Shown piece after piece: positions 33,349 through 41,836 of a stretch of 64,000 bases of DNA. Within the stretch, counting starts at the first letter, position 1, and each line of letters opens with the position of its first letter. The notes under the pieces were generated by a model, which searched no databases, was not told where the DNA came from, and saw only the letters and a list, made by a program, of their open reading frames with translations. The stretch lies in NCBI RefSeq assembly GCF_965233615.1, contig NZ_OZ247495.1; one strand, written 5' to 3'. Origin of the DNA: Pelagibius sp028280305. GTDB taxonomy: Bacteria > Pseudomonadota > Alphaproteobacteria > Kiloniellales > Kiloniellaceae. The position numbers and the translations under genes are program-made.

Positions 33349-36300
33349 ATGTTCTCCCAATTCTTCATCCAGCGGCCGATCTTCGCGTCGGTGATCTCCA
33401 TCGTCATCGTGATCGCCGGTCTCGTCACCGTCTTCGGCCTGCCGATCGAACAGTACCCTGAGATCACACCGCCGACGGTGGAGGTGTCCGCCGCCTATCC
33501 CGGCGCCAACGCCCAGGTGGTCGCCGAAACCGTCGCCTCGCCCATCGAGCAGCAGGTCAACGGTGTCGAGGGCATGATCTACATGTCCTCGACCAGCGCC
33601 AGCGATGGGTCCTATAGCCTGACCGTCACCTTTGAGGTCGGTGCCGATCTCGACCTCGCCCAGATCCTGGTGCAGAACCGGGTCGCCCTGGCGGAAGCGA
33701 ACCTGCCCGAAGAGGTGGTGCGTCAGGGCGTCAGCACCAAGAAAAAATCCAGCAACATCATCCTCATCGCCTCGCTCTATTCCGAAGACAACCGTTACGA
33801 CGAGCTTTTCCTCAGCAACTACGCAACCTTGCAGGCCGTCGACACTCTCAGCCGCATCAACGGCGTCGGCGAGGTTTTCGTCTTCCCGGCCAGCGATTAT
33901 TCCATGCGCATCTGGCTTGACCCCAGCGCCCTCAAATCGCGGGGTCTGACCACCACCGAGGTGGTGGACGCCATTCGCGAACAGAATGTCCAGGTCGCCG
34001 CCGGACAGATCGGGCAGCCCCCGGCACCGACGGGCCAGTCTTTCCAGTACGCGGTCAACGTGCTCGGACGCCTCAGCGACATCAGCCAGTTTGAACAGAT
34101 CATCATCAAGCACGGCAACGACGGCGGCATCACCTATCTGAAAGACATCGCGCGCATCGAGCTGGGCGGCAAGAGCTACAACATCACCTCACGGATCGGC
34201 GGTTCGCCCTCGGCCTCCATCGCCGTCTATCAGTTGCCCGGCGCCAATGCCCTGGAGGTTTCCAAGAATGTCCGGGCGGCCATGGACGAACTCAGCAGCC
34301 GCTTCCCCGAGGCAATGGTCTACAGCGTCCCCTACGACACGACGATCTTCGTCGAGAAATCGATCCAGGAGGTCTACATCACCCTGTTCCAGGCGGCGGG
34401 CCTGGTTTTCCTGGTGCTCTTCCTGTTCCTTCAGGACTGGCGGGCCACCGTTATTCCCGCGGTGGCCATTCCGGTATCGTTGATCGGGACCTTCGCCGTC
34501 ATGGGCATGTTGGGTTTTTCACTGAACATGCTGACCCTCTTCGGGTTGGTGCTGGCCATCGGCATCGTGGTCGACGACTCCATCGTCGTGGTCGAGGCCA
34601 CGGCCGCCCATATCGAGCGCGGCATGAAGGCGAGAGAAGCGGCGATGCGGGCGATGAAGGAGGTTTCCGGCGCCGTCGTCGCCACCACCCTGGTGCTGCT
34701 CGCGGTCTTCATTCCCGCCGCCTTCCTGCCCGGCATCACCGGCCAGATGTACCGCCAGTTCGCCATCACCATCGCCGTGGCCACGGTTTTCAGCTCGGTT
34801 AACGCCCTGACCATGAGCCCGGCCCTGGCGGCGCTGTTGCTGCGCCCGCCGAAAGAAAAGAAGAACTGGTTTTTCCGCGGCTTCGACAAGGCCTTTCTGA
34901 AGGCCGAGAACGGTTACGCCTGGCTGACCCACAAAATGATACGCATGACCGCCATCGTGATGCTGCTCTTCGTCGGCCTCGGGGCGCTCACCGGCTGGCA
35001 GTTCGGTAAGCTGCCCACCGCCTTCCTGCCGCTCGAGGATCAGGGCTACCTCATCGCTTCGGTCCAGTTGCCCAACGCCGCCTCGTTGGAGCGCACCAAT
35101 GCGGTGCTCGACAAGATCGACACCATCGTCGGCGAGATTCCCGGTGTAGAAAACTGGGTCTCTCTCGGCGGCTTCTCCCTGATCGACGGCACCAACGCCT
35201 CCAATGCCGCAACGATCTTCGTCACCATGATTCCCTGGGAGGAGCGCCAGACGCCGGAGCTCTCGCTGCGCACCATATACGGCAAGCTGCAGGCTGGGCT
35301 TTCGCAGATTCAGGAAGCCGTCGCCTTTGCCTTTCCGCCGCCGGCCATTCCGGGCCTCGGCGTTTCCGGCGGCTTTCAGATGCAGCTTCAGGACCGCGGC
35401 GACCTCGGCCTTGTGCAGCTTCAGCAACTGGCGCAGGAAATGGCCATCGACGGCGCCGCGCAGACCGGCCTAGCCAATCTTAACACGACCTTTCGCGCCG
35501 ACGTGCCGCAGCTCTTCGCCGAGGTCGACCGTGTGAAGGCAAAGTCGCTGGAGGTTTCCCTGAACGAGGTCTTCGGCACCCTGCAGACCTATCTCGGTTC
35601 GGCCTACGTGAACGACTTCAACCGCTTCGGCCGCACCTGGCAGGTGAAGGTTCAGGCCGATCATCAATACCGCATCGAAGCCGAAGACATTCGCCGCCTG
35701 GACGTGCGCAATGCCGAAGGCGGCATGGTGCCGCTGGGCACCCTGGTTTCGGTGGAGGAGATTCTCGGCCCCCAGACGGTGATGCGCTACAACCTATATC
35801 CCAGCGCGACCATCACCGGACAGGCCGCCGCCGGCTTCTCTTCCGGCCAGGCCCTGAACCTGATGGAACAGCTGGCCGACGCCAAGCTACCCGCGGCCAT
35901 GGGCTTCGAGTGGACCGGCATCTCCTTTCAAGAGAAACAGGTCGGCTCCGAATCCATTGTGGTTTTCGCTTTGGCGATCCTGCTGGTCTTCCTGGTGCTG
36001 GCCGCGCAGTACGAAAGCTGGACCAGCCCCGCCGCCGTCATCCTGGTGGTGCCCCTAGCCCTGCTCGGCACCGTCGCCGCGCTGCTGGCCCGCCAGTTCG
36101 ACAACAACGTCTACACCCAGATCGGCATCGTGCTATTGATCGGCCTGGCCAGTAAGAACGCCATCCTGATCGTCGAATTCGCGCGCGCTGAGCATGCCGA
36201 GGGCAAGTCGATCCTCGAGGCCGCAGCCTCGGCGGCCAAGCTGCGCTTCAGACCGATCCTGATGACGGCGATCTCCTCCATCGCCGGCTTCATGCCGCTA

Positions 36301-36504
36301 GTGATCGCCACCGGCCCCGGCGCCGCCAGCCGCGCGGCCATCGGTACCGCCGTGGTCGGCGGCATGGCCGCAGCCACCCTCATGTCACTGCTCTTCACGC
36401 CTGTCTTCTACGTGGTAATGCAGCGTTTGGGCGAAGGGTTTGGAAAAAGAAAATCCACTGCCGGCGGCGACGCAGCAGAAACCCCCGGCGCCGGTTCCGA
36501 CTAA
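33349..36504 (+). CDS. RND efflux permease, AcrB/HAE1 type
   Basis: The 1051-residue proton-driven pump. Expected blocks are the N-terminal FFIQRPIFASVISIVIVIAG helix, LYSEDNRYDELFLSNYA and LVLAIGIVVDDSIVVVEA, which carries the Asp residues of the proton path in transmembrane helix 4. Also present are LIGLASKNAILIVEFARAE and the LRFRPILMTAISSIAGFMPL end region. Length is normal for hydrophobe/drug exporters. Substrate cannot be inferred. Its TAA interlocks with the TAG of the convergent ABC1 kinase gene (CTAA at 36501-36504). Confidence 0.95.
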   Translation: MFSQFFIQRPIFASVISIVIVIAGLVTVFGLPIEQYPEITPPTVEVSAAYPGANAQVVAETVASPIEQQVNGVEGMIYMSSTSASDGSYSLTVTFEVGADLDLAQILVQNRVALAEANLPEEVVRQGVSTKKKSSNIILIASLYSEDNRYDELFLSNYATLQAVDTLSRINGVGEVFVFPASDYSMRIWLDPSALKSRGLTTTEVVDAIREQNVQVAAGQIGQPPAPTGQSFQYAVNVLGRLSDISQFEQIIIKHGNDGGITYLKDIARIELGGKSYNITSRIGGSPSASIAVYQLPGANALEVSKNVRAAMDELSSRFPEAMVYSVPYDTTIFVEKSIQEVYITLFQAAGLVFLVLFLFLQDWRATVIPAVAIPVSLIGTFAVMGMLGFSLNMLTLFGLVLAIGIVVDDSIVVVEATAAHIERGMKAREAAMRAMKEVSGAVVATTLVLLAVFIPAAFLPGITGQMYRQFAITIAVATVFSSVNALTMSPALAALLLRPPKEKKNWFFRGFDKAFLKAENGYAWLTHKMIRMTAIVMLLFVGLGALTGWQFGKLPTAFLPLEDQGYLIASVQLPNAASLERTNAVLDKIDTIVGEIPGVENWVSLGGFSLIDGTNASNAATIFVTMIPWEERQTPELSLRTIYGKLQAGLSQIQEAVAFAFPPPAIPGLGVSGGFQMQLQDRGDLGLVQLQQLAQEMAIDGAAQTGLANLNTTFRADVPQLFAEVDRVKAKSLEVSLNEVFGTLQTYLGSAYVNDFNRFGRTWQVKVQADHQYRIEAEDIRRLDVRNAEGGMVPLGTLVSVEEILGPQTVMRYNLYPSATITGQAAAGFSSGQALNLMEQLADAKLPAAMGFEWTGISFQEKQVGSESIVVFALAILLVFLVLAAQYESWTSPAAVILVVPLALLGTVAALLARQFDNNVYTQIGIVLLIGLASKNAILIVEFARAEHAEGKSILEAAASAAKLRFRPILMTAISSIAGFMPLVIATGPGAASRAAIGTAVVGGMAAATLMSLLFTPVFYVVMQRLGEGFGKRKSTAGGDAAETPGAGSD

Positions 36505-37883
36505 ACCGGCAGCGGCAGGTCCTGGGCCTTCAAGACCTTGGCCTGACGTTCTTCCAGGGCATCCACGTCGAACTCGGCGATCATGTCGTGGAACATCTGG
36601 TGCCAGTTGATCTCGGCATCGAGATGCATAAAGACCGAGCCCAAGCCGACGGCGGCGCGGTCCATCAACACGAATTCGCGCGGCGGCGTCACGCCGCCCA
36701 GGCGGCGCAGTTCCTTGTGCACCTCTCCAGCCACTTCGGCGCCGTAGAGGCTGTTCTTGTCGCCCATGATCTTCTGCGGCTTGTCTTCCAGCAAAGGCGC
36801 ATAGAGGAAAGCCGCCCAGAGATTGAGCGCCGCCAGCAGTTCCTTGCTGATCTCGGTGAAACCCCAGGTGCGGTAGGCCTCCACCGCCAGTTCGGGATCG
36901 TCACGCTCCAAGGCGAAGTAGAGATCGATCACGCCCTTCACGAACTTCGGCGGGAACACCCGGATACAGCCGAAATCCAGGAGATTCACTGTCCCGTCGT
37001 CGCGGATGGTGTAGTTGCCGAGGTGCGGGTCGCCGTGAATGATGCCGTAGAAATAAAAGGGCACGTACCAGGCGCGGAACATGTTCATGGCCACGGCATT
37101 GCGCTCTTCAACGCTGTCGCAGCCCTTCACGAAGTCCAGCAGCGGCGTGCCCTGCAGCCAGGTCATGGTCAGTAGGCGCTGGGTGGAAAGCTCGGGCAGC
37201 AGATCGGCGACGTGGACTCCGGCTTCCTGCGAGAGCATGTCCTTGTAGAGCAGCATGTGCCGGCCTTCGCGTTCGTAGTCCAGTTCCTCGCGCAGGCGGT
37301 CGGCCAGTTCCTGGTAGATGTTCGAAGGATCGATGGCCCGGTCGTAGCGGCGATAGATGCCAAAAAGAATCTTCAACTGCTGCAGATCCGCTTCCACGGC
37401 CGACAGCATGTCCGGGTACTGCAGCTTGCAGGCCAGGTCGCGGCCGTCGGGACTGACGGCGCGATGTACCTGGCCGAGGGAGGCCGCCGCTGCCGCCTCG
37501 CGCTCGAAAGACTTGAACTGTTTTTGCCAGTCCTGTCCCAACTCGGCACGCATACGCCGCTTCACGAAGGGCCAGCCCATGGAGGGCGCGTTGGACTGAA
37601 GCTGGCGCAGTTCCTCGGCATACTCCTTGGGCAGGGCGTCGGGAATCGTGGCCAGAATCTGCGCCGCTTTCATCAAGGGGCCCTTCAGGCCGCCCAGCGC
37701 CGCTTTCAGTTCCGAAGAGTGTTTGTCCCGATCCAGCCCGATTCCGAGGTAGCGGGCGCCCACCACCTGGGCGGCCAGGCCGCCGACCGAGGTGCCGACC
37801 TTGGCGTAGCGCCGCACCCGGCCCGACAGGCGGGAGGTTTCCGACTCGTTAAGCTCTTGGTTTTCGTCATCAATCTCCGGCAT
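36501..37883 (-). CDS. ABC1/UbiB-family kinase-like protein
   Basis: A 460-residue UbiB/ADCK-type atypical kinase. It has the family Ala-rich loop and substrate-like motif FEREAAAAASLGQVHRAVS, the QELADRLREELDYEREG helix, HGDPHLGNYTI and the DFG triad (NLLDFGCIRVF). The N-terminal motif is KAAQ rather than the textbook KxGQ, as in related alphaproteobacterial members. ATG at 37883 gives the normal size; the longer in-frame extension has no homologous look. UbiB proteins support quinone synthesis or lipid trafficking, and the target here is unknown. Confidence 0.88.
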   Translation of the reverse strand: MPEIDDENQELNESETSRLSGRVRRYAKVGTSVGGLAAQVVGARYLGIGLDRDKHSSELKAALGGLKGPLMKAAQILATIPDALPKEYAEELRQLQSNAPSMGWPFVKRRMRAELGQDWQKQFKSFEREAAAAASLGQVHRAVSPDGRDLACKLQYPDMLSAVEADLQQLKILFGIYRRYDRAIDPSNIYQELADRLREELDYEREGRHMLLYKDMLSQEAGVHVADLLPELSTQRLLTMTWLQGTPLLDFVKGCDSVEERNAVAMNMFRAWYVPFYFYGIIHGDPHLGNYTIRDDGTVNLLDFGCIRVFPPKFVKGVIDLYFALERDDPELAVEAYRTWGFTEISKELLAALNLWAAFLYAPLLEDKPQKIMGDKNSLYGAEVAGEVHKELRRLGGVTPPREFVLMDRAAVGLGSVFMHLDAEINWHQMFHDMIAEFDVDALEERQAKVLKAQDLPLPV

Positions 37884-38012
37884 GGCTAGAACTTGGGGCC
37901 GAAGAGGACAGAAGTCCAGCAATGAGCAAAAGGAATACCACCAGGGCGTCACTGTCCCACAGGGAGGCTTCCACCTAGACTGGCCGAAAACCGCCGTGAA
38001 AGGGAGATTTCC

Positions 38013-38852
38013 ATGCAGATCCGCCGCCACCGTCTGCACTACGATAACGGAGAACCCGTCCGCTATGTGGAAAGCCCCAACCGGGGCGGGGCGCTGACCC
38101 CACGTTTCCTGATCATGCACTACACCGCCGGGAGTTCTTTCGAGAGCTCGCTCAGCCATATGACCAGACGCGGAACAAGCGCTTCGGCCCACCTGCTGAT
38201 CGGCCGTGACGGCGCCATCGCCCAGTTGGTGCCTTTCAATCGCGTCGCCTGGCATGCCGGACGCAGCCGCTGGCAGGGGCTCAGCGGGCTCAACCGGCAT
38301 TCCATCGGGATCGAGCTGGACAACGCCGGCCCCCTGGACCGCCATGGCGATCAGTGGCGATCCTGGTTCGGACGCGACTATCCGCGCGATGAGGTTCTGG
38401 TGGCGCGCCACAAGAACGGCGGCCGGCGGCGCGGCTGGCAGACCTATAGCGAGGCGCAGATTGCGGCGGCCCTTGAGGCCGCCACCGCGCTCTGCCGCCA
38501 CTACGGCCTGGCCAACATCCTGGGCCATGACGATGTGGCGCCGGAGCGCAAGACCGATCCGGGCCCGGCCTTCGCGATGGAGAGTTTCCGGGCGGCGGCC
38601 CTGGGACGCGGCGATGAAGAACCGGCGCGCTTCGAAACCATCACCCGCCTCAACATCCGCGACCGTCCCGGCCTCGACGGCGCCAAGCTGCCGGAGGCAC
38701 CGCTGGCCAGCGGCACCTTCCTCAGCCTGCTGTCACAGCAGGGAAAATGGGCGATGGTCGAGGTCCTCGATGCGGAGGGCATGCCGGAGACGACCGGCTG
38801 GGTTCACAGTGACTACATCATCGCCGCGCAACCAGAAGCGGCGACCGGCTGA
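38013..38852 (+). CDS. N-acetylmuramoyl-L-alanine amidase with SH3b domain
   Basis: A 279-residue Amidase_2-family protein that cleaves the amide between MurNAc and the stem peptide. Zn-ligand candidates are the His in LIMHYTAGSS (first) and ILGHDDVAPERKTDPGPAF, with AHLLIGRDGAIAQLV and SIGIELDNAG between. An SH3b-like domain follows (TRLNIRDRPGLDG through GWVHSDYI). No signal peptide is visible, which suggests a cytoplasmic recycling role or non-classical export. RBS GGGAG precedes the ATG. Confidence 0.9.
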   Translation: MQIRRHRLHYDNGEPVRYVESPNRGGALTPRFLIMHYTAGSSFESSLSHMTRRGTSASAHLLIGRDGAIAQLVPFNRVAWHAGRSRWQGLSGLNRHSIGIELDNAGPLDRHGDQWRSWFGRDYPRDEVLVARHKNGGRRRGWQTYSEAQIAAALEAATALCRHYGLANILGHDDVAPERKTDPGPAFAMESFRAAALGRGDEEPARFETITRLNIRDRPGLDGAKLPEAPLASGTFLSLLSQQGKWAMVEVLDAEGMPETTGWVHSDYIIAAQPEAATG

Positions 38853-38864
38853 AGCAGCGCCTTA

Positions 38865-40745
38865 CTAGGATTGATGGACATAGCGGCCGGGGGCATCGTC
38901 CAGCACCGGATAGCCGGCCGCGGCCCGGCCGAGCGGCGGCGGCGCCACCTCTGCGCCTGAGTGATCGGCCAGCCAGGCCTGCCATTGCGGCCACCAGGAT
39001 CCCTTGTGCACCGGCGCGGTTTCCCGCCAGCGGTCAGGGTCGAGATAGGCATCCTCAAAGCCCAGGCGGACGAACTGATAGATCCGCCGGGGGTGTCCCG
39101 GCGGCGTCACGATACCGGCATTGTGGCCACCGCTGGTCAGGAGAAAAGTGACATCGGTGTCTGTCAGCAAGACGATCTTGTAGACGGATCGCCAGGGCGC
39201 CACGTGGTCCTTGGCGGTTCCCAACGCAAAGATCGGAACCGTGATGTCGGTGAGCGCGACCGGCCGGCCCTCCACCTCATAGCGACCCTGCGCCAGATCG
39301 TTGTTGAGGAACAGGCGGCGCAGGTATTCCGAATGCATGCGATAGGGCATCCGTGTCGCATCCGCGTTCCAGGCCATAAGATCCGATTGATCGCGGCGCT
39401 GGCCGAAATAGTAGTCATGCACCATCCGCGACCAGATAAGGTCGTTGGAGCGCAGCAGTTGGAAGGCGCCGGCCATCTGATTGGTGTCCAGATAACCCTG
39501 CGCCCACATGATGTCTTCCAGGTAGGCAAGCTGGCTTTCGTCGATGAACAGCATCAACTCGCCGGCGTCGGTAAAGTCGGTCTGTGCGGCCAGCAGGGTC
39601 ACCGACTTCAGGCGTTCGTCGCCATCGCGGGACATGGCCGCAGCGGCAATGCTCAACAGCGTGCCGCCCAAACAGTATCCAACCGCATGCACCCGGCGAT
39701 CCGGCAGGATGGCGTTGACAGCGGTCAGCGCCGCCATGACCCCGAGCCGCCGGTAGTCGTCCATCCCCAGATCACGTTCCTCCGAACCCGGGTTCTTCCA
39801 GGAGATCACAAAGACCGTATGCCCCTGGCTCACGAGGTAGCGGATCAAGGAGTTCTCCGGCGAGAGGTCGAGAATGTAGTACTTCATGATCCAGGCGGGC
39901 ACGATCAGCAGCGGTTCGCGATAAACCTTTTCGGTGGTCGGGCTGTATTGGATCAGCTCGATCAGATCGTTGCGGTAGACGACCTTGCCGGGCGTCACCG
40001 CAAGCTCAGATCCCGGCCGAAAGGCTTCGGTGCCGACCGGACCTCGACCGCTTATCCGGCGCGCGGCGTCTTCCAAGGCATTAAGCCAGCCATTGTAGAT
40101 ATTGGCGCCGCCCTGCTCGACGGTTTCGCGCAACAGCAGCGGATTGCCCGCCAGATAGTTGGATGGCGAGAAGACGTCCAGCAACTGGCGCGCGACGAAG
40201 GAAGCCACGGCTTCGTGATGCCTGGAGACGCCCCAGATACCCGTCGTCGCTTCCTGCCACCATTGCTGGGTCAGCAGGAAGCTTTGAACCATGATATCGA
40301 AAGGCCGCCGGCGCCAGGCAGGGTCATCGAAACGCTTGTCCCGGTGCTGGGGCCGGATGCAGGGCGGCGCCCCGGGGCCTTGCGCCGCGGCGAGCGCAAG
40401 GCGGAGCGACTGCGACCAGGCCGATTGAACAAGTTCCGCCTGCTTGGCCGGCGCCATCGCCAGATGCGTCCACCAATCGGTGTAAGCAAGGCCGAGGGCA
40501 GCCGGGGAGATCCCGGCGGTGAAGCGTGCCATCCCGGCGTGCAACATGCGATCAAGGATACCATCCCCGAAGACCCCGGTCAGAACAGGCGGCGTCGGCG
40601 CCATTTCGGGCCCTACCTTGTAGCCGGCGACATCCGGCAGGCGGTCGACGTCGGGCGCTTCGGTTGCGATGTCAGGTGCCGACCCCGGCGGCAGAGCATG
40701 ATCGCCACCTGTGACGAGCCGAGGACGCTTGGCATTTGCCGTCAC
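38865..40745 (-). CDS. phaC: Class I poly(3-hydroxyalkanoate) synthase
   Basis: PhaC polymerises (R)-3-hydroxyacyl-CoA into storage granules. The lipase-like box with catalytic Cys appears as AVGYCLGGTLLS, and the YYILDLSPENSLIRYLVSQGHTVFVISWKNP block and C-terminal SGGHNAGIVTPPG with the catalytic His are present. The GTG at 40745 is chosen as start since GGAGG sits 5 nt upstream, giving 626 residues; the frame stays open to a TTG at 40832. No phaA, phaB or phaR is adjacent, and phasin genes are not seen here. Confidence 0.92.
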   Translation of the reverse strand: MTANAKRPRLVTGGDHALPPGSAPDIATEAPDVDRLPDVAGYKVGPEMAPTPPVLTGVFGDGILDRMLHAGMARFTAGISPAALGLAYTDWWTHLAMAPAKQAELVQSAWSQSLRLALAAAQGPGAPPCIRPQHRDKRFDDPAWRRRPFDIMVQSFLLTQQWWQEATTGIWGVSRHHEAVASFVARQLLDVFSPSNYLAGNPLLLRETVEQGGANIYNGWLNALEDAARRISGRGPVGTEAFRPGSELAVTPGKVVYRNDLIELIQYSPTTEKVYREPLLIVPAWIMKYYILDLSPENSLIRYLVSQGHTVFVISWKNPGSEERDLGMDDYRRLGVMAALTAVNAILPDRRVHAVGYCLGGTLLSIAAAAMSRDGDERLKSVTLLAAQTDFTDAGELMLFIDESQLAYLEDIMWAQGYLDTNQMAGAFQLLRSNDLIWSRMVHDYYFGQRRDQSDLMAWNADATRMPYRMHSEYLRRLFLNNDLAQGRYEVEGRPVALTDITVPIFALGTAKDHVAPWRSVYKIVLLTDTDVTFLLTSGGHNAGIVTPPGHPRRIYQFVRLGFEDAYLDPDRWRETAPVHKGSWWPQWQAWLADHSGAEVAPPPLGRAAAGYPVLDDAPGRYVHQS

Positions 40746-40939
40746 CGCCACCTCCGTCAAACGAGACAAGACCGCGCCCCTGGCAGTAAGTGCCGGGACG
40801 GCGGATGCAAGCAGTAGATGGCAACGGCGCAAGAAGCGCCTTGAGCCAGATCACCCCTTGGTCATGCAAGGCACCGAAAGTGAGCTGCCGGGCGCAGGAT
40901 CAATCCTCCATCCGGCAGAGAAAGCCGAAAATCAGCTTC

Positions 40940-40996
40940 TTGAAATTATTGTTTTACGATGATAAATCATTGTTACATGATAATTTCTAGCATCAT
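40940..40996 (+). promoter_or_regulatory. AT-rich promoter with ATGAT dyads
   Basis: TTGAAA (40940-40945) and TAAATC (40963-40968) are spaced 17 bp as a candidate promoter. The -10 region overlaps the dyad ATGATAAATCAT (40959-40970), and a further ATGAT/ATCAT pair lies at 40977-40981 and 40992-40996. This is a plausible autoregulatory operator for the XRE protein encoded downstream. Confidence 0.5.
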
Positions 40997-41010
40997 TCGA
41001 AGGAACCTCA

Positions 41011-41565
41011 ATGCAGCAATCTGCAGACAACCGGTCCGCTGTGGCGATCCGCTGGGTCAGCCTCGCCATGGTTGGAATCACCGGCCTCTTAATGGCAGGA
41101 ATCGCCGCTGTGTATCTTAATCTCTGGTTCGACCGACCGACCCTCATCGCCATAATCGAGGCTGAAATACTGACACCGGGCACGCCTTATAGACTCTCGG
41201 ATCCCATCGCCGCCGCATGGCTCTCCATCGCCGCGCTGCCGACGGCTCTTTCGCTCTGGGGCCTTTGGAATGCCCTGAAGCTGTTCCTCGGCTACAGAGA
41301 AGGCGCGGTCTTCACCGAAATCGCCGGGCGCCGGCTCACATACATGGGAATCGCCCTGGCGATGACGCCGCTGGCGCAGATCTTGATGACGGCCGCAACC
41401 TCGGTTCTGTTGACGATGCACAATCAGGTCGGGCAACGCCAACTCACGATCTCGATGACGGAAACCCATCTCGTCGTCGGCGTCGCAGGCGCCATGCTGT
41501 TGGTCATAGGTTGGGTATTGGCAGAAGCGGCCCGCTTGGCCGAAGACAACCGCCAGATCGTCTAG
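41011..41565 (+). CDS. DUF2975 membrane protein
   Basis: A 184-residue membrane protein with about four hydrophobic helices (VSLAMVGITGLLMAGIAAVYL, WLSIAALPTALSLWGL, YMGIALAMTPLAQILM, LVVGVAGAMLLVIGWVLAEAARLAEDN). The C-terminal AARLAEDN-QIV pattern and the downstream small XRE gene match the DUF2975/YoaS-YozG arrangement seen in many bacteria. AAGGA ribosome site. Its exact function is unknown. Confidence 0.8.
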   Translation: MQQSADNRSAVAIRWVSLAMVGITGLLMAGIAAVYLNLWFDRPTLIAIIEAEILTPGTPYRLSDPIAAAWLSIAALPTALSLWGLWNALKLFLGYREGAVFTEIAGRRLTYMGIALAMTPLAQILMTAATSVLLTMHNQVGQRQLTISMTETHLVVGVAGAMLLVIGWVLAEAARLAEDNRQIV

Positions 41566-41573
41566 GGCGCGCC

Positions 41574-41810
41574 ATGGCCATCATCGTGAATCTCGATCTT
41601 GTGCTGGCAAAACGGAAAATGCGTTCGAAGACGCTGGCACAACAGATCGGCATTACCGAGCAGAACCTGTCACTGTTGAAGTCCGGCAAGGTGAAAGGCG
41701 TGCGCTTCGAAACCCTGGACCGCATCTGCAGGGCTTTGGACTGTCAGCCCGGTGACCTCTTGGAATGGCAGGCGGGTAACAGCGACTCGGAGGGCAAGCA
41801 AGACCTCTAG
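41574..41810 (+). CDS. Small XRE-family transcriptional regulator (YozG-like)
   Basis: A 78-residue helix-turn-helix protein: MRSKTLAQQIGITEQNLSLL is the Cro/CI-like HTH, followed by RFETLDRICRALDCQPGDLLEW, a common C-terminal block of this type. The ATG at 41574 is chosen since upstream sequence in this frame overlaps DUF2975 and has no homology; the preceding gene ends 8 bp earlier. It probably represses its own operon through the ATGAT dyads upstream. Confidence 0.82.
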   Translation: MAIIVNLDLVLAKRKMRSKTLAQQIGITEQNLSLLKSGKVKGVRFETLDRICRALDCQPGDLLEWQAGNSDSEGKQDL

Positions 41811-41836
41811 CCGCCTGGAATCCGTCGTCCGACTGC

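Noticed and set aside
38865..40832. PHA synthase starting at the TTG at 40832
   Set aside because: The GTG at 40745 has a strong GGAGG site 5 nt upstream and gives a normal size. The extra N-terminal residues show no family similarity.
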